Source: Cyanobium sp. CH-040 (GTDB taxonomy: Bacteria; Cyanobacteriota; Cyanobacteriia; PCC-6307; Cyanobiaceae). Taken from it: a stretch of DNA of 64,000 nt. Below the pieces are notes generated by a model. That model did not search any database. It saw only the letters and a list, made by a program, of their open reading frames with translations, and was not told where the DNA came from. Shown in pieces: positions 47,491 through 56,455 of this stretch (its first letter is position 1; each line of letters opens with the position of its first letter). Made by a program: the position numbers and the translations under genes. The DNA lies in assembly GCF_024346135.1 (NCBI RefSeq), contig NZ_JAGQCJ010000015.1, positions 1 to 64,000 of the forward strand, given 5' to 3'.

Positions 47491-48396
47491 TCAGAGCTCA
47501 GGCACGAACGTGGCGATGCCGTTCTCATTCACCGTCAACACGCCGGGAGCGTAGGAAAACCGCCCGCCGCTGATCCCTTCCAGGACATTGAATCCGGCGA
47601 CATTCAGATAGGTCTCAGCCGTGCTGACGCGATTGGCCGTCACGCTGTAGACACCCTCCGACAGCACCAGCGAGTCCTTGCCCCTGCCGCCTCTCACCAC
47701 CCCGCCGGAACTGCTGGGCGGAAACTCGGCCGAAGGGATGGCGGCAAAGCCGACCAGGCGGTCATTGCCACCGCCCAGGCGGATCGAGTCCCATTCCGAG
47801 TCCCAGAGATCGATCCCACCAGCGCCCACATCGGCCGTGTCGTCTCCGGCGCCCATGTCAACGCCGGCATCGCTCAAGCGCAAGCCCCCACGAGCCACCA
47901 GCCGGTCATCACCGTCACCCATCAAAGCGCTTGCAAGGCTGGCGAAAATGCGGCCAGCGCCCACATCAATCAGGTCATCGCCGGGCCCAGCATCAAGGAA
48001 TCCACCCAGAAGAGACAGTCCGGCGCCTGTGATCACATCGTTGCCCGCGCCGGTGTTCACCCAACTGTCCTCACCAACAACCAGGGATCCGTGGGTCACC
48101 TCGACCCGGTCATGCCCGCGCCCCAGATCCAGGCTGCCGTTGAAGTTGTCGACGGCACGCAAACCGATGGACTCTCGGCCCGTGACGAGGTCATCCCCAG
48201 CCCCCATGGACGTCTCCCCATACAGACGGATGCGGGTGCGGCTGCGGATCGTGTCATCACCTTGCCGCAGACGGATAACCCCCCTGCGGCCGTTCCAGAC
48301 ACCTGGCTTGTCGGCACTTCCCTGCACGATGTCATCACCGCGGGAACCAAGCAGCAGATCCTGGTTGATGCCATCCAACGTGAATACCTTGCCCAT
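47491..48396 (-). CDS. Gly/Asp-rich beta-roll protein, intact copy
   Basis: Probable secreted Ca-binding protein of 301 residues; function unknown. After an N-terminal block MGKVFTLDGINQDLL-GSRGDDIVQGS come at least eight degenerate GxGDDxI-type turns (MGAGDDLVTG, TGAGNDVITG, AGPGDDLIDVG, MGAGDDTADVG). The last 75 residues are a non-repeat module with GGRGKDSLVLSEGVY, AGFNVLEGISGGRFSYAPG and LTVNENGIATF. There is no signal peptide, as in type I secretion substrates. The ATG at 48396 has a strong GAGGAGG ribosome-binding site. The DNA is less GC-rich than its neighbours. Confidence 0.82.
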   Translation of the reverse strand: MGKVFTLDGINQDLLLGSRGDDIVQGSADKPGVWNGRRGVIRLRQGDDTIRSRTRIRLYGETSMGAGDDLVTGRESIGLRAVDNFNGSLDLGRGHDRVEVTHGSLVVGEDSWVNTGAGNDVITGAGLSLLGGFLDAGPGDDLIDVGAGRIFASLASALMGDGDDRLVARGGLRLSDAGVDMGAGDDTADVGAGGIDLWDSEWDSIRLGGGNDRLVGFAAIPSAEFPPSSSGGVVRGGRGKDSLVLSEGVYSVTANRVSTAETYLNVAGFNVLEGISGGRFSYAPGVLTVNENGIATFVPEL

Positions 48397-48733
48397 GATT
48401 AACACGCCTCCTCGGACGATACGTCTTCAGAAAATCATCGATTCAACCAGGCCAATCAGATCGACAGATCACCAAGATCATGAATTCTGACTTGTCGATC
48501 CACTCCGTAGCTCTGCGTTTCCCTATCTCTGCATTCAATCTGACTGGGCGCCAGAGCCAGATGGTTCCACCGTCAAGGATCGTAACGGTCCCACGCCAAC
48601 CCGGCTGTCCGACAAGACCAACCTATTCGCCTGACAGTAGCGAAGAGGAGATCCCGCCAACGGGCGGGCTGATTCACGCGCCCGTAGCTGGCCACAAAAT
48701 AGGTGGATGCTCGCCCACTCAGCCAGGGTGACT
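48397..48733. other. Gene-free gap between the two beta-roll copies
   Basis: 337 bp with no credible coding frame and visibly lower GC than the window average. It holds the ribosome-binding site of the intact beta-roll gene at its left edge and the region downstream of the broken copy at its right. I found no clear terminator hairpin or insertion-sequence remnant. Confidence 0.6.
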
Positions 48734-49674
48734 CTACAACCCAGGCGAGAACGACGCGATGCCGTTCTCATTCACGGTCAGGATGCCCGGGGCATAGGAA
48801 AACCGCCCGCCGTTGATCCCTTCCAGGAGGTTGAATCCAGCCACTGGCAAGAATGTCTCGTTAGTGCTGATCCGATCTGCGCTGATCTCATATACCCCTT
48901 CCGGCAGCACGAACGCATCCCTGCCTTTGCCTCCCCGAACAACACCTGCCGGGCTAGTCCAAAGGCTATCCAACTGCCAGGGCTCGGGAACTTGTGGGAA
49001 GCCGATGATTCGATCATCACCAGAGCCAAGATTCAAGGCAGTTTCGATACCGGTCTTACCGCCAAACGTATCAATTCCTCCTTGAGAGAAATCAACAAGA
49101 TCATTGCCAGTGCCGAAAGACACAGTTGTCCCCTCACTTGTAGCCTCCAAGCCGCCGCGGGCAATGAGGGTGTCATCACCATCGCCAAGCTCAAGTCGAG
49201 CGTAGAAGGGAGCGATGATCTTGCCGTCGCCCACATCAATACGATCATCTCCAGCTCCAGTGCGAAGAAAACCAGGGCCCATCAACAGATCCTGGGCAAG
49301 AATCTCATCGTTGCCACCCCCATCCCAAGATGAGCATCCTCTCCGACAACGAGAGGACCCCCTGAAACCTCAATCCGATCGGCACCCCTGCCTGTTCGGA
49401 CAAAGCCTGTGTACAGCCCCTCCTTCCAGTCGTACAAAAGAGAAACTGATCTAACGCCCGTGATCACATCCCGTCCGCTCTCCAGGCTTATCGTTCCATA
49501 AATAAGAATGTCTTTTTCGCTGCGGATGATGTCATCTCCCTGCAGCAGCCTAATCTCGCCTCTCTTACCATTCCTGATCGAAGGCCTGTCGGGACTTCCC
49601 TGCACGATGTCATCACCGCGGGACCCTTTCAGCAGATCCTGGTTGATGCCATCCAACGTGAATACCTTGCCCAT
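48734..49674 (-). pseudogene. Frameshifted second beta-roll copy
   Basis: Tandem paralogue of the gene at 47491. Reading from ATG 49674 gives the same opening block MGKVFTLDGINQDLLKGSRGDDIVQGS and then RTGRGADRIEV, ending at a stop at 49282. The remainder continues in another frame down to 48734 (TGAGDDRIDVG, LGDGDDTLIARGG, GGKGRDAFVLPEGVY, AGFNLLEGINGGRFSYAPG, NENGIASF). Adding one base to the five-C tract at 49317-49321 (G on the coding strand) restores one frame with the sequence GMGGGNDEILAQDLLMGPGF across the join, matching the intact copy. A GGGAGGG ribosome-binding site precedes the ATG. Real frameshift, phase-variable tract or sequencing error cannot be told apart here. Confidence 0.8.
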
Positions 49675-49960
49675 GATCGAAACCCTCCCACTTGCATCGG
49701 GTTGAGCGCTCTGGTTACGCGGCTCTTTCTCGTAATCTTCTCCTCCCTGCTCTTCTGGAGCAGGCCAGCCAGGGAGTGCGAATCCCTACGGAGTCATGAA
49801 CTGCGGAGCGAAGCCCTGCAGCCCGGGTCAGCTCATCTCATCTCTGACCTCACTCTGTTCGAACCACAGAGCAAGGTCCGAGACACTTGAGACTTCTTGA
49901 CCAGTGGCGACAGTTGGTGACCAGTGGAGGCCGTTGGCGTGCCTGCCAGGATCACCACCT

Positions 49961-51475
49961 TTAAGGCCTCCGCCAGTGCCAGCCGGCCGCGAGCAGCCCC
50001 ACGGCCAGCAGCGGCAGCTCCCCGCAGCGGGCGTAGGGCGTGAGGGTGGTCTCGATGGGCACCGTCAACAGATCCAGGCCCGGCTGTGAGGCGGGCAGGC
50101 GCCGCCTCACCTCCCCCTGGGGTGAGATCAGGCCGCTGGGGCCGGTGTTGGCCACGCTCACCAGCCAGCGGTCCGATTCGATCGCGCGCAGTTGGGCCAG
50201 GGCCTCGAACTGGCGCTGGAGGGTGAGCGGGTAGGGATCGAGGTTGGCGCTGGCCAGCAGCCAGAGCGCGCCGTCGCGGCTGGCGGCCGCCAGGGCATGG
50301 CCGTCGGCGATCTCGTAGCAGATCGCCACGCCGATCGGCGCCGTGGGCCTCGGCAGCAGCCGCGAGGGCGGGCCGGGCTCCACGCCGCCCACGGCCGAGA
50401 GACCGCTCCACTGCAGCAGTCCCCGCAGCGGCACCCACTCCCCCAGCAGCACCACCCGGTGCTTGTCGAGGGCCGCGGCGGGTTGACGGGTGCCGGCGGC
50501 AAAGCGCAGCAGAGAGCTGCGCTGCTCAGGTGCATCGCCACCCCCGGCGGCGCTGCGGAACCCGCCGGTGAGCAGTTCCGCGGCAGCCGGCTGCTGCAGC
50601 ACCGGATCGAGCCCCAGGGCCCCCTCGGGCAGCACCACCAGATCAGCCCCCCGGCGCCCGGCCTCCGCCATCGCCCCATCGAGCTGGCGCTGCAGGCGCC
50701 GCCGCGAAGCCCACTGAAACTTTTCCCGGGTGGGGATCGAGGGCTGCAGCACCAGCACCCGCTCCTGGCTCTGCAAGCCATCCACCGCCCCAGCGGCAGC
50801 GGCACCACCGCCCTCCCCGCCCAGCAGCGTGGCCCCGGCGGCATGCAGGAGCAGCAGCGGCAGCACCACCGCCGCCAGCAGTCCCGGCAGGCCGAGCCGC
50901 CGCCGCTCCTGATACCCCCGCCACAGCCCCCAGCCGATCAGCAGCTGCAGGGCCGCCACCAGCCCCGCCCCACCCAGCGAAGCAAATCCCGCCAGGGCCC
51001 GGTCGCCGGGCAGAGCCGAGCCCCCCAGGCCGATCCAGAACAGGGGGCCACGGGCCAGCAGCACCTCCGCCAGGCCCCAGCCCAGGGCCAGCACCAGCGC
51101 ACTGCTCGCGCGCGCCGGCCGCAACCGGACGGCACACCAGCCCCAAACGCCCACCAGTGCGCCGCCGAGGGCCGAGATCAGCAGGAGCAGCAGCCAGCAG
51201 AGCGGCAGGCTCAGGGGCAGGGGCACGCCGATCCAGTCCAGGGGATGCAGCCCCAGCAGCCAGCGGTGGCTCACCAGCACCGCCACCGCGCCCCAGCAGG
51301 CTGCCGCCGGCACAGCCGCCGGACCGGCGGCCAGGGCCCAGAGCAGGGCCAGGGCCAGCCAGAGCAGCGGCACCGCCCCGGCCGGTGGCAGAGCCCCGCC
51401 GGCCAACGCACCGCCCAGTGCGGCCAGGAGCACGGTCCGAAGCAGACCCGGCAGCAGCTGCGCACGCTGGTTCAT
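49961..51475 (-). CDS. lnt: Apolipoprotein N-acyltransferase
   Basis: Adds the third acyl chain to lipoproteins. The N-terminal half has about seven hydrophobic helices. The C-terminal nitrilase-like domain carries VLVLQPSIPTREKF, VVLPEGALGLDP (catalytic Glu), GEWVPLRGLL and GVAICYEIADGH (catalytic Cys), then SNLD-like ASANLDPYP. 504 residues from ATG 51475, the first start giving a conventional membrane leader. It ends the AT-richer beta-roll segment on its downstream side. Confidence 0.95.
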   Translation of the reverse strand: MNQRAQLLPGLLRTVLLAALGGALAGGALPPAGAVPLLWLALALLWALAAGPAAVPAAACWGAVAVLVSHRWLLGLHPLDWIGVPLPLSLPLCWLLLLLISALGGALVGVWGWCAVRLRPARASSALVLALGWGLAEVLLARGPLFWIGLGGSALPGDRALAGFASLGGAGLVAALQLLIGWGLWRGYQERRRLGLPGLLAAVVLPLLLLHAAGATLLGGEGGGAAAAGAVDGLQSQERVLVLQPSIPTREKFQWASRRRLQRQLDGAMAEAGRRGADLVVLPEGALGLDPVLQQPAAAELLTGGFRSAAGGGDAPEQRSSLLRFAAGTRQPAAALDKHRVVLLGEWVPLRGLLQWSGLSAVGGVEPGPPSRLLPRPTAPIGVAICYEIADGHALAAASRDGALWLLASANLDPYPLTLQRQFEALAQLRAIESDRWLVSVANTGPSGLISPQGEVRRRLPASQPGLDLLTVPIETTLTPYARCGELPLLAVGLLAAGWHWRRP

Positions 51476-51529
51476 GGCCAGCAACGGTAGGAAGCGCCAT
51501 GGTTGGCATGGTTCAGCACACTCCCCTCC

Positions 51530-51868
51530 ATGGACCCGAACAACCCCCTGCAACAACTGCTGCTCCGGGGCCTGGGCACCACCTCGCTGGTGGCTGACCG
51601 CCTGCGCTACGTGAGTCAGGAGTGGGTGCGCAGCGGCAAGCTCGATCCCAGCCACGCCCCTGCCCTGGTGGAGGATGTGCTCAGGGCCATTCGGGGCGAG
51701 ACCCCCGGCCTCGAGGAGCAGGCCGAGCGGCAGCTGGAGCGCAACCGCGACCAGTTGCTGCAGGATCTGGGCATCCCCCTGCAGCGCGAGCTTGACGAGC
51801 TGCGCGGCCGCATCGACCGGATCGAGCAGACGCTGCGCCAGCGCGGTCAGGGCGACCGCGACGGCTGA
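51530..51868 (+). CDS. Phasin-like coiled-coil protein
   Basis: A 112-residue helical protein: [36 protein letters not shown], then a heptad-rich tail ([32 protein letters not shown]). It resembles the phasin or polyhydroxyalkanoate-granule protein superfamily, common as short proteins in cyanobacteria, but no PHA genes are nearby and the role is uncertain. It is divergent from lnt with 54 bp between starts. Confidence 0.7.
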   Translation: MDPNNPLQQLLLRGLGTTSLVADRLRYVSQEWVRSGKLDPSHAPALVEDVLRAIRGETPGLEEQAERQLERNRDQLLQDLGIPLQRELDELRGRIDRIEQTLRQRGQGDRDG

Positions 51869-51945
51869 ACGGACGGCTGGGTCACGGCTGTGCTGGGGCT
51901 CTGCGCTGCCGGGTGAGTCACAATCGGCCCATCTCCGTGACGGTC

Positions 51946-52602
51946 ATGCGCGACATTCTCATCAGCTCCACGGTGTGCGTGGCCTGCCTGCTGCTGGCGC
52001 TGTTCAGCCAGCTGGTGAGCCCTACGCCGGTGGTGGCCGCAACCGGCACGGACACGGCCATGGTGCGCGGCAGCGCCCCGGTCCCGGTTGCCGAACGCGG
52101 CGCTTTCGAACTCGATCCCGACGACCCCAACCCCACCCTCTTCACCATGGCTCCTGGCGGCGACTCCCTTCCCGAGAGCGACTCCATGACCGAGAACAAC
52201 CCTCCCTCCGACCAGCAACTCGCCCAGGCCAGCGCCCTGGGGGGCGAGCTGGTGGCCCCGAAGGAACGGGTCACCGAGAGCGGCCTGCGCATCACCGACC
52301 TGACGCCCGGTGACGGCCCCGAGGCCAAGGCGGGCCAGACGGTGGTGGTCAACTACCGGGGCACCCTGGAGAACGGCCGCGAGTTCGACAGCAGCTACGG
52401 CCGTGGCCCCTTCAGCTTCCCCCTCGGCGCCGGCCGGGTGATCCGGGGCTGGGACGAAGGCGTGGCGGGCATGCAGGTGGGCGGCAAGCGCAAGCTGGTC
52501 ATCCCCCCCGATCTGGCCTATGGCGAACGGGGTGCCGGCGGTGTGATCCCCCCCAATGCCACCCTGATCTTCGAGGTGGAACTGCTGGAGATCCGGGGCT
52601 GA
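51946..52602 (+). CDS. Exported FKBP-type peptidyl-prolyl isomerase
   Basis: Folding catalyst, likely periplasmic or lumenal. Residues 1-32 form a signal sequence ([19 protein letters not shown], then VVAATG). A 70-residue Ser/Pro/Asp-rich linker precedes the FKBP domain: [87 protein letters not shown]. The binding-pocket aromatic residues are present. 218 residues from ATG 51946. sodB follows after 105 bp. Confidence 0.94.
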   Translation: MRDILISSTVCVACLLLALFSQLVSPTPVVAATGTDTAMVRGSAPVPVAERGAFELDPDDPNPTLFTMAPGGDSLPESDSMTENNPPSDQQLAQASALGGELVAPKERVTESGLRITDLTPGDGPEAKAGQTVVVNYRGTLENGREFDSSYGRGPFSFPLGAGRVIRGWDEGVAGMQVGGKRKLVIPPDLAYGERGAGGVIPPNATLIFEVELLEIRG

Positions 52603-52707
52603 CCACGGCCCAACCCACCCCGGCGGCGCCAAGGAAATCTGAAACGATCGTTAGGATGCCGCCGCCAGGCACACCGGCCGGCAACAACAAGCACCCGATC
52701 CTGTTCC

Positions 52708-53307
52708 ATGGCTCACACGCTCCCCGCCCTGCCCTACGAACTCGACGCGCTGGAGCCCCACATCTCCCGTCAGACCCTGGAGTTCCACCACGGCAAGCAC
52801 CACAACGCCTACGTGACCAACCTCAACAACCTGGTCGCGGGCACCGAGCTGGAGGGCAAGAGCCTGGAAGACACGATCACCAGCGTGGCCGGTGATGCCG
52901 GCAAGGCCGGTGTGTTCAACAACGCCGCCCAGGTGTGGAACCACAGCTTCTACTGGCAGTGCATGAAGCCCGGTGGCGGCGGCCAGCCCGGCGGCGCCCT
53001 GGCCGAGAAGATCAATGCCGATTTCGGCAGCTTCGAGGCCTTCGTGGAGCAGTTCAAGACCGCAGGCGCCACCCAGTTCGGCAGCGGCTGGGCCTGGCTG
53101 GTGCTTGACGGCGACACCCTCAAGGTGACCAAGACCGGCAACGCCGACCTGCCCCTGGCCCACGGCCAGAAGGCCCTGCTCACCATGGATGTGTGGGAGC
53201 ACGCCTACTACCTCGACTATCAGAACCGCCGCCCCGACTACATCACCACCTTCCTCGAGAAGCTGGTGAACTGGGATTTCGTGGCCGCCAACCTGGCCGC
53301 TGCCTGA
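52708..53307 (+). CDS. sodB: Iron superoxide dismutase
   Basis: Disproportionates superoxide. Metal ligands: His in [12 protein letters not shown], His in WNHSFYW, and Asp and His in [16 protein letters not shown]. The Gln in [12 protein letters not shown] is the residue that distinguishes Fe from Mn enzymes. 199 residues. The start at ATG 52708 gives the family opening [17 protein letters not shown] strong terminator follows at 53335. Confidence 0.97.
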   Translation: MAHTLPALPYELDALEPHISRQTLEFHHGKHHNAYVTNLNNLVAGTELEGKSLEDTITSVAGDAGKAGVFNNAAQVWNHSFYWQCMKPGGGGQPGGALAEKINADFGSFEAFVEQFKTAGATQFGSGWAWLVLDGDTLKVTKTGNADLPLAHGQKALLTMDVWEHAYYLDYQNRRPDYITTFLEKLVNWDFVAANLAAA

Positions 53308-53334
53308 TCGGATTGGCCCCCCTGGCCAGCTTCG

Positions 53335-53361
53335 GCCCCCGGCAGCAACCGGGGGCTTTTT
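53335..53361 (+). terminator. Rho-independent terminator after sodB
   Basis: An 8-bp perfect stem (53335-53342 with 53349-53356), a 6-nt loop and five T residues at 53357-53361. It lies between the convergent sodB and queA genes and ends the sodB transcript. Confidence 0.9.
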
Positions 53362-53363
53362 CA

Positions 53364-54488
53364 TCAGCCTGGCACCGCTGAACTGAGCACCGCCTCCGGC
53401 GCAATCCACATGGCGTCGCCGTAGGAGAAGAAGCGGTACTGGCGCTCGATCGCCTCGGCGTAGAGCGCCAGCAGACGCTCGCGGCCGATCAGGGCGCTCA
53501 CCAGCAGCAGCAGGGAGCTCTTGGGCAGATGGAAGTTGGTGAGCAGGCCCTGCACCACCGCAAAGCGGTAGCCGGGCTGGATCACCAGGTTCACCGGACC
53601 GGTATGGGGCGCCAGCATGCCCCCGTTCAGCTGGGCCACGGCCTCCAGGCTGCGCACCGAGGTGGTGCCGATGGCGATCACCCGTCCGCCGCGGGCGCGG
53701 CAGGCCGCGACGGCCGCCACGAGCTGGGGGGAGACCTCCACCCATTCACTGTGCAGTTCGAGCTGGCGCAGGTCTTCGGTTTCCACCGGCCGGAAGGTGC
53801 CCAGGCCCACATGCAGGGTGGTGGTGGCCAGCTCCACCCCGCGCGCGCGGATCGCCGCCAGCAGCTCATCACTGAGATGCAGGCCGGCGGTGGGGGCCGC
53901 CACGGCTCCGGGCCGGGCGGCATAGCGGGTCTGGTAGCGGTCGTTGTCGGAGGCGTCGTGCTCGTGGATGTAGGGCGGCAGGGGAATGGCGCCGTAGCGC
54001 ACCAGCAGCGGCTCGAGGGCCGCCGCATCCGTGCAGTCCGGCGGGAACTGCACGATGCGGCCCCCGGTGTCGGCATCGCTGCCCAGCACCTGCACCGCCA
54101 GGGGCGGCTGCCCCTCCGCCACCACCTCCAGCCAGTCACCCGCCCTGAGCTTCCTGGCCGGCCTGGCCAGGCACAGCCATTGACCTGGGGCTTCGGGCCA
54201 GGGCTCGAGCACAAGCAGCTCCACGGCGGCGCCGCCGGGCCGGCGCGCCTGCAGCCGCGCCCGCAGCACCCGGGTGTCGTTCACCACCAGCAGATCGCCG
54301 GGACGCAGCTCCTCCTGCAGGTCCCACACGCTGCGATGGCGCGCGAAGGGTGGCTCGCCTTCCCCGGCGGGATCCACGACCAGCAGCCGCGCCCCATGCC
54401 GGGGTTCCACCGGCCGCTGGGCGATGCGGTCCTGCGGCAGCTGGAAGTCGTAGCTGGAGAGCCGCAGGTCGGACGGATCAGAGCGCAA
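53364..54488 (-). CDS. queA: S-adenosylmethionine:tRNA ribosyltransferase-isomerase
   Basis: Builds the cyclopentene ring of queuosine precursor on tRNA. Shows [86 protein letters not shown] and [18 protein letters not shown]. 374 residues. The only start giving the full N-terminus is TTG 54488, which overlaps the end of pdhC by 11 bp, so it is probably translated from the pdhC transcript. Confidence 0.96.
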   Translation of the reverse strand: MRSDPSDLRLSSYDFQLPQDRIAQRPVEPRHGARLLVVDPAGEGEPPFARHRSVWDLQEELRPGDLLVVNDTRVLRARLQARRPGGAAVELLVLEPWPEAPGQWLCLARPARKLRAGDWLEVVAEGQPPLAVQVLGSDADTGGRIVQFPPDCTDAAALEPLLVRYGAIPLPPYIHEHDASDNDRYQTRYAARPGAVAAPTAGLHLSDELLAAIRARGVELATTTLHVGLGTFRPVETEDLRQLELHSEWVEVSPQLVAAVAACRARGGRVIAIGTTSVRSLEAVAQLNGGMLAPHTGPVNLVIQPGYRFAVVQGLLTNFHLPKSSLLLLVSALIGRERLLALYAEAIERQYRFFSYGDAMWIAPEAVLSSAVPG

Positions 54489-55860
54489 GGCTCTCTGGGT
54501 TGGTCTCGATCAGCTGGGCCAGATCCTTGAGGAAGGCGGCGGCATGGGTTCCGTAGACGGTGCGGTGGTCGCAGGTGAGGTTCACCTGCATCTGGCTGGC
54601 CACGCGGATCGAGCCGTCCATGCCGGCCACCACCGTGGGCCGGGAGGCCGCCACCGCGAGGATCGCGCCGGTGCCGGGAGGCAGGATCGCGTCGAAGCGA
54701 TCCACCCCGAACATGCCCAGGTTGGAGAGGGTGAAGGTGCCGGTGCTGTACTCCTCGGGCTGGAGCTGCTTGGTGCGGGCCCGGGCCACCAGATCGGCCC
54801 AGTTGCGCGCCAGCTGATAGATGTCGGTGCGGTCGGCGTCGGCCAGCACCGGCGTGATCAGGCCGCCGTCCTCCATGGCCACGGCCACGGCCACGTTCAC
54901 GGCGGCAGGGAAGGTCATGGTGCTGCCGTCGGCGCTGGTGGCGGCATTCACCTGGGGATGGCGGGCCAGGGTCACGGCCACGGCCTTGGCCAGCAGGGCG
55001 GTCATCGTCACGCCCTTGCTCTTCACCTGCTTGTAGAAGGCGTCGAGCCTGGTGGTGGTGATCGTGTAGCCCACCCGGAAACAGGGCACCGCCAGGCTGG
55101 CCAGCATGTTGCGGTTGACGGCGTTCTGGAGGGTGTTGAACGCCACGGCCTCACCCGGGCGGCCGAAGGCCTGGCCGGCCGGCCCGGGGGCCGGAGCCGC
55201 GGCACCGTTGCCACCCGCGCCCGCCGGAGCCGAAGCCAGCGCCGGGCCACTGCCCTCCGCCACACGGGGCACGCTGATGGGCTGGCCGCTGGCGGCGAGT
55301 ACGTCCTCGGCCTGGATGCGGCCGTGGGGACCGCTGCCGCGCAGGGCACCGAGATCGACACCGAGCTGGGAGGCCAGTTTTTTGGCCCGTGGCGAGGCCA
55401 CCACCCGGCCGCTGGCGGTGGAGGCGGGGGCCCGCACCGGAGCGGCATCGGCGGCCACGGGAGCGGGTGCTGCCGCCACAGGAACCGGGGCCGGTGCAGG
55501 CGCGGCGGCAGCCGGGACGGGCGCCGCTGGGGCCGCCGGGGGTGGCGTGGCTGGACTCGGGGCTGCGGCAGCTGCCGGAGCAGCCGGGGCCTTGGCCGCC
55601 GCCTCGGCGATCTCCGCCTCGGTCTCCACGATCAGACCGATGGTCTCGCCCACGGGCGCGGTGCCGCCGGCGGGCATCAGCACCGCCGCCAGGAAGCCCT
55701 CCTGGAAGGCCTCCACGTCCATGTCGGCCTTGTCGCTCTCCACCACCAGCACCGACTCGCCGCGCTCGACGCGGTCGCCGGGCTTCTTGAGCCATTCCAC
55801 GATCTTGCCCTCCGTCATGGTGGAGGAGAGGGCGGGCATGAAGATTTCGTGGGTGGCCAA
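54478..55860 (-). CDS. pdhC: Pyruvate dehydrogenase E2 (dihydrolipoamide acetyltransferase)
   Basis: E2 core of the PDH complex. The lipoyl domain has [17 protein letters not shown] with the lipoylated Lys. An Ala/Pro-rich linker of about 55 residues follows, then the E1/E3-binding domain ([27 protein letters not shown]) and the catalytic domain ending in [18 protein letters not shown]. The last motif has Tyr where most E2 proteins have Asp (DHRxxDG), as in plastid-type E2. TTG 55860 gives [15 protein letters not shown]. The matching E1 alpha is at 11.2 kb and the lipoyl transferase lipB at 59.7 kb. Confidence 0.96.
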   Translation of the reverse strand: MATHEIFMPALSSTMTEGKIVEWLKKPGDRVERGESVLVVESDKADMDVEAFQEGFLAAVLMPAGGTAPVGETIGLIVETEAEIAEAAAKAPAAPAAAAAPSPATPPPAAPAAPVPAAAAPAPAPVPVAAAPAPVAADAAPVRAPASTASGRVVASPRAKKLASQLGVDLGALRGSGPHGRIQAEDVLAASGQPISVPRVAEGSGPALASAPAGAGGNGAAAPAPGPAGQAFGRPGEAVAFNTLQNAVNRNMLASLAVPCFRVGYTITTTRLDAFYKQVKSKGVTMTALLAKAVAVTLARHPQVNAATSADGSTMTFPAAVNVAVAVAMEDGGLITPVLADADRTDIYQLARNWADLVARARTKQLQPEEYSTGTFTLSNLGMFGVDRFDAILPPGTGAILAVAASRPTVVAGMDGSIRVASQMQVNLTCDHRTVYGTHAAAFLKDLAQLIETNPESLAL

Positions 55861-55911
55861 CGGATGCGCCGCGGTGTCGGGGCGGATTTTACGAGCCCCG
55901 GTGCAGGAGCC

Positions 55912-56355
55912 TCAGAGCGCGCCTTCGATCGCCTGGATCACCCCGTCACGCACCAGCACGGCGGCCTGGAGTTTCTCCACCAGGTTGTCGCCCACCTGCA
56001 CGTCGATGACGCTCTCCAGCTGCCCCTGCTCCACCACCTGCTCCAGCTCCAGCTCCCGCACCTGACGCTGCTGCTCGATGATCTGGCGCTTCTGCTCCTC
56101 CAGTTCGGCCCGCTTGGCCGACACCTGCTGCTGCACCGAGGCCACCTGCTCCTGCACGCGCGGATCGAGGGGATTGAGGCTCTGCCGCCGGATCTCGTCC
56201 ACCACCTGCTGGCCCTCGCGCTCCAGCTGGGCGAGCTGGCTGTCGCTGTTGGCCAGGGCGTTGGTGAGCTCCCGCTCCGCATCCTCTTTCCAAAGGGGGG
56301 TGACCACGGCCCGCACGCTGATCGTGCGCTTGATCGTGATCGTGCCGTCGGCCAT
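55912..56355 (-). CDS. YlqD-family protein
   Basis: A 147-residue protein with a beta-rich N-terminus (ITIKRTISVRAVVTPLWKEDAEREL), a long coiled coil (residues about 35-110, Gln/Glu rich: VASVQQQVSAKRAELEEQKRQIIEQQRQ) and a C-terminal beta tail (VIDVQVGDNLVEKL). This matches the YlqD family (PF11068), of unknown function. I choose ATG 56355 over an upstream in-frame codon at 56376. It precedes pdhC by 51 bp on the same strand. Confidence 0.85.
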   Translation of the reverse strand: MADGTITIKRTISVRAVVTPLWKEDAERELTNALANSDSQLAQLEREGQQVVDEIRRQSLNPLDPRVQEQVASVQQQVSAKRAELEEQKRQIIEQQRQVRELELEQVVEQGQLESVIDVQVGDNLVEKLQAAVLVRDGVIQAIEGAL

Positions 56356-56455
56356 GGAATCGCTCCTGCAGCGCACAGGCTGTCAGCCGGTCCGTCAGCG
56401 GTCAACCACCGTTCCAGACACCACCCTGGCAGGGTGAGGGCAGCCGCCCCGTGAC

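Noticed and set aside
48480-49333. Plus-strand frames across the beta-roll segment
   Set aside because: They are mirror frames of the repeat genes with no family features or credible ribosome-binding sites.
47347-49960. tRNA-Ala as an integration site for a genomic island carrying the beta-roll genes
   Set aside because: I found no second copy of the tRNA 3' end, no integrase and no mobile-element genes; the tRNA is complete.
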